Part shown: one piece after another, positions 61,472 to 64,000 of the stretch
Position numbering within the stretch: position 1 is the first letter of the stretch
How the letters are laid out: each line of letters begins with the position of its first letter
NCBI GenBank assembly: GCA_051278165.1
Contig: JBNMNW010000001.1
Coordinates: 1-64,000 of the forward strand
Reading direction: 5' to 3'
From: GCA-2684655 sp051278165
Lineage (GTDB): Bacteria; Planctomycetota; UBA1135; UBA2386
DNA: 64,000 nucleotides
Position numbers and translations under genes: made by a program
Notes under the pieces: generated by a model
Told to the model about the DNA's origin: nothing
The model's input: the letters and a program-made list of their open reading frames with translations, nothing else
Databases searched by the model: none

Positions 61472-62458
61472 CTACTGGATCGTGAACTGCAGGCCGTTGC
61501 TGAACACCAACGGCAACGGTGTGCCGAGCGCCAGGTCAATCATCGCGAACTGGGATCCGATGACCATGCCGCTCAGCGCTGGGTTGCCCGGGATGCCAAG
61601 CGGGAACACGCAGTGCCCGGAGAAGCCAGGGCTGCCCGGAAACTGACTCGCACTCTCGTTACCTGTGCCAGTAGAGACGAGCGCCGTCGCCAAACTGTCC
61701 GTGTGCAGCGAGCAGCCCGGCGCGCCTGGCACCGGCAGGCTGCCCCACGCCGGGTTCGTGCCCAAGATCATCAAGCCCAAAGAACCAGGCAAGAACCCTG
61801 AGGCTTCGAGCTGGAAGTCGAGGTTGCCAACCGTGGGCTCGTAGTTCGTCATCATGCCCGGCAGCGTGCCGGCCGACGTGGCGCAACCAAACCCGACCGG
61901 CGTCACGGCCGCGCCATCGAGCAAGTTGCAGTAGCCGCGCCACTTCGGCGCTGACGACGTCGCCTGGGTCAACCAACTGCTGCCCGAACGCCTCACGTAG
62001 GTTGCGGTGATGCCACCCGGCTCGACCGGCAACTCACTGAAGCCCGGCTCAATCCACACGAACCAGTAGCTCTGGCCGGCGTTCAACGTGACCGGTGCAT
62101 CGAAGTTGGCGCCGTGCCAGCCAAGGCCAAGTGACGGATCCGCTTCGAACGTGCCGCCACCAAGGCGTTGACCCGGCGTGAAGATAAAGTTCGTGTCCCA
62201 GATCTCTAGCGACATGAAGCCGCGGTTCGTCAGGAACAGGTTCTCGGTGAAGATCTCTGCCGAGAACAGCACCATCGTCTGGTTAGGCGTGAACTGCCAG
62301 CCGTGGCCGTTGGGGCCGACGAATGACGTTGGAGTGATCGTGCCACCCGTGTTGACGGTGGTCGAATCGTTGGCCGAAATGCATGGCGGCGTTTGGGCCG
62401 CGAGAGTCATGCCGAGAAGGGCGGTTGCGAAAGTGCCGCGGATACTGCCAGTCGTCAT
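61472..62458 (-). CDS. Secreted beta-rich protein with shared C-terminal module
   Basis: This 328-residue protein has a signal peptide (about residues 1-21, ending LAAQ) and a beta-sandwich-like body. The C-terminal module (GCSLHTD, IPGNPALSGMVIGSQF, FSNGLQFTIQ) is the same type as that of the endopeptidase at 46629-49040. A GGAGA site just before the ATG at 62458 fixes the start. No enzymatic motif is seen. It is likely extracellular or surface bound. Confidence 0.75.
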   Translation of the reverse strand: MTTGSIRGTFATALLGMTLAAQTPPCISANDSTTVNTGGTITPTSFVGPNGHGWQFTPNQTMVLFSAEIFTENLFLTNRGFMSLEIWDTNFIFTPGQRLGGGTFEADPSLGLGWHGANFDAPVTLNAGQSYWFVWIEPGFSELPVEPGGITATYVRRSGSSWLTQATSSAPKWRGYCNLLDGAAVTPVGFGCATSAGTLPGMMTNYEPTVGNLDFQLEASGFLPGSLGLMILGTNPAWGSLPVPGAPGCSLHTDSLATALVSTGTGNESASQFPGSPGFSGHCVFPLGIPGNPALSGMVIGSQFAMIDLALGTPLPLVFSNGLQFTIQ

Positions 62459-62525
62459 CAGATCTCCTGTTTGAGAGTTGTGGTGCGTGAGAGCCACGAG
62501 CAAACAGTGTCCCTGAAAGCGGCGA

Positions 62526-63737
62526 CTAGGGCGACGCAACCACGTGCCGTCTTGGTAACCAGACCACCATGACTGCGGACAGCAATGCGCAGACGATACC
62601 GAACCACAAAGCAGGTGCAAATGAGCCGGTCTCGCGGAACACTTCGCCCATCTGCCCTTTGACCGGCAACACAAAGCCGCGCGCCAGCGCGTAGCACAAA
62701 GCGGCTGCCGTAGCGCGCAATGCGGCCGGATAGTACTGGCCGAACAAGGCGCCGAAACACGACCAGGTGCCTGCGCCGAGCCCCATTACGGCAATGGCGA
62801 TCGTGAACGACGCGAAGTTATCCTGCAGTGAATCCAGTTGCCCAAGCACCAAGGTTTGCCCGACTGCGAACACCAGACAGAACGCGACGAAGACCTTGAT
62901 GCGCCCGAGTCGCGCCGCCAGGAATCCGAACAAGACGTCGGCGACCACGTGCACGGCGTTCACTTGAATTTGGAACCAACCAACGTCTGCCGTCGACACT
63001 TGGTGCATCTGCATCAGGGCACTAGGCAATTCCGCATAGACACACCAAAAGCCAACCATGTGCAGCGACAAGATGGTCAACAGCACCAAGGTCGTGCGGC
63101 GATAGGCGGGTGCCAGCAGTGCGCGAACGGGCATGGCCGGTTCTCTTTGCACCGCGCGATCTGGTCCGGGCATCGCCCAACGGCCAGCAAGCGCCAACAC
63201 ACCCAAGGCACTCGAGCCATAAAACACGGCGCGCCAACCAACATCAGGGAGCGGCGCGAGGAAGCATGCAACTGCCGCAGCCAGCGCCATCGCCACCGGA
63301 CTGCCGGCCTGCAAGATGCCGTGCACCTTGTCGCGCTGCTTGCCGGACCAGTAGTCGGCAACCACCGCATGTCCGATCCCCCATTCGCCACCAACCCCTA
63401 GGCCAGTGATGAATCGTGCGACGAACAACGACCAGTAGCTATCCGCCATGCCGGTCAACGCGGCACCGATCGAGAACACCACAATGCTCCAGATCATCGC
63501 CGAACGACGACCGATCAAATCGGCGACGCGACCAAACACGAAGCCACCGATGGCCGTCGCCAACAGGGACCAACCTTCGATCCACGACAGGTCTGGCCAC
63601 AGTTCGAGGCCGAGGTCGGCAGCAATACTGCGCTTCGTGAAGCTGAACAGAATCAGGTCATAAAAGTCGAAGACCCAACCGAGCCAACAGAACACCAGGA
63701 CACGACCGCGGCCGTTGCTAAGCAAACCACCAGCCAT
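62526..63737 (-). CDS. MFS transporter (organic acid or sugar/H+ symporter type)
   Basis: This 403-residue transporter has about twelve helices. It shows WVFDFYDLILFSF in helix 1, the loop motif GRVADLIGRRSAM, and RFITGLGVGGEWGIGHAVVADY, features of the metabolite:H+ symporter and JEN/NanT-like groups. Its ATG shares one base with the stop of the upstream gene (TGATG), so the two are co-translated. Confidence 0.83.
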   Translation of the reverse strand: MAGGLLSNGRGRVLVFCWLGWVFDFYDLILFSFTKRSIAADLGLELWPDLSWIEGWSLLATAIGGFVFGRVADLIGRRSAMIWSIVVFSIGAALTGMADSYWSLFVARFITGLGVGGEWGIGHAVVADYWSGKQRDKVHGILQAGSPVAMALAAAVACFLAPLPDVGWRAVFYGSSALGVLALAGRWAMPGPDRAVQREPAMPVRALLAPAYRRTTLVLLTILSLHMVGFWCVYAELPSALMQMHQVSTADVGWFQIQVNAVHVVADVLFGFLAARLGRIKVFVAFCLVFAVGQTLVLGQLDSLQDNFASFTIAIAVMGLGAGTWSCFGALFGQYYPAALRATAAALCYALARGFVLPVKGQMGEVFRETGSFAPALWFGIVCALLSAVMVVWLPRRHVVASP

Positions 63738-64000
63738 CAGGTAACCAGGGCCCGATCGCGCCAGCTAGAGACATTGCCGCGACCGCGAGAGATATCGTCG
63801 CGCCAGCGAGAGATATCGTCGCGCCAGCTAGAGACATCGTCGCGCATCTTCATCGCTGCCTTCACAAAGCCACGCTTCGTTTCATGCCGGTCGGCACCAA
63901 CGTCGACGGTTAGCGCCGATTTGGGCAAGCAGCCAAACTTCGCAATCTGCGCCGCCGCCAGCGTCAGTTTCTCTGGCTGAACCGTCGCTGGGTGAAATCT
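63737..64000 (-). CDS. Unidentified protein, 3' end only
   Basis: Eighty-seven residues are visible and the frame is open at the window edge. The body has LTLAAAQIAKFGCLPK, SALTVDVGADRHETKRGFVKA, which I do not recognise. The last ~35 residues are a tandem seven-residue repeat of the type DDISRWR, produced by a 21-bp DNA repeat. It is coupled to the MFS gene by a one-base overlap. Confidence 0.65.
   Translation of the reverse strand, partial: RFHPATVQPEKLTLAAAQIAKFGCLPKSALTVDVGADRHETKRGFVKAAMKMRDDVSSWRDDISRWRDDISRGRGNVSSWRDRALVT
63758..63841. repeat. 21-bp tandem repeat, four copies
   Basis: Four 21-bp units start at 63758, 63779, 63800 and 63821, each beginning GCGCCAGC or GCGACCGC and ending in a variant of GATATCGTC. 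They are in frame and encode four copies of a charged heptapeptide just before the stop codon. Confidence 0.92.

Overview
The window looks like chromosomal DNA of a high-GC, diderm, free-living bacterium. It is probably a planctomycete, perhaps of the deep-branching lineage around Saltatorellus; the phylum is an inference from gene content. Supporting points are a murein cluster with mraZ, ftsI and ftsW but no ftsZ in the window, a moxR-bat operon, many secreted HEAT-repeat proteins, a lysine-rich H1-like tail, and large secreted proteins that share one C-terminal beta-type module. No tRNA, rRNA, CRISPR array or intact mobile element was found.

Region 1 (1-15.7 kb, minus strand) is a compact division and cell-wall cluster: mraZ, rsmH, an ftsL-like gene, ftsI, murE (meso-DAP type), murF, mraY, ftsW, a LysM membrane protein, murG, murC and murB. 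Most junctions are ATGA, TAATG or TAGTG overlaps. Five GTGG motifs about 10 bp apart precede mraZ and fit an MraZ operator. murD, ftsQ, ftsA, ftsZ and ddl are absent. Downstream lie hpf, ptsN and a ptsH cut by the window edge.

Region 2 (15.9-31.7 kb) holds a lipoprotein, a Cys-rich protein, a HEAT lipoprotein, an acetyltransferase-like gene and a small membrane protein. It continues with a moxR/DUF58/batA-batB-batC-batD operon (minus strand) whose BatD carries TPR and SH3-like segments, led by a 957-residue HEAT protein. Region 3 (31.7-40.1 kb) has a 5'-truncated EamA transporter, an RlmD/TrmA-family methyltransferase, nnrE, recG, a UDP-sugar pyrophosphorylase and a methyltransferase.

Region 4 (40.1-43.65 kb, minus strand) is the most interesting unit. 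It encodes ApbE, an outer-membrane porin, a secreted FMN-binding protein and a four-helix histidine-rich membrane protein, behind two TGAGA-N5-TCTCA Fur-like palindromes. I read it as a metal-regulated, flavinylated extracytoplasmic electron-transfer module. Region 5 (43.9-64 kb) holds a truncated alpha/beta hydrolase, an HtrA-like protease, a secreted lysyl-endopeptidase-like protein, a radical SAM/oxidoreductase pair, a metallophosphatase, another HEAT protein, transporters, an H1-tailed methyltransferase and a saccharopine-dehydrogenase-like enzyme.

A feature of the whole window is at least fourteen imperfect short tandem repeats (12-21 bp units, 2-6 copies). They sit at gene starts, gene ends or in short intergenic gaps, and some are translated into low-complexity tails.
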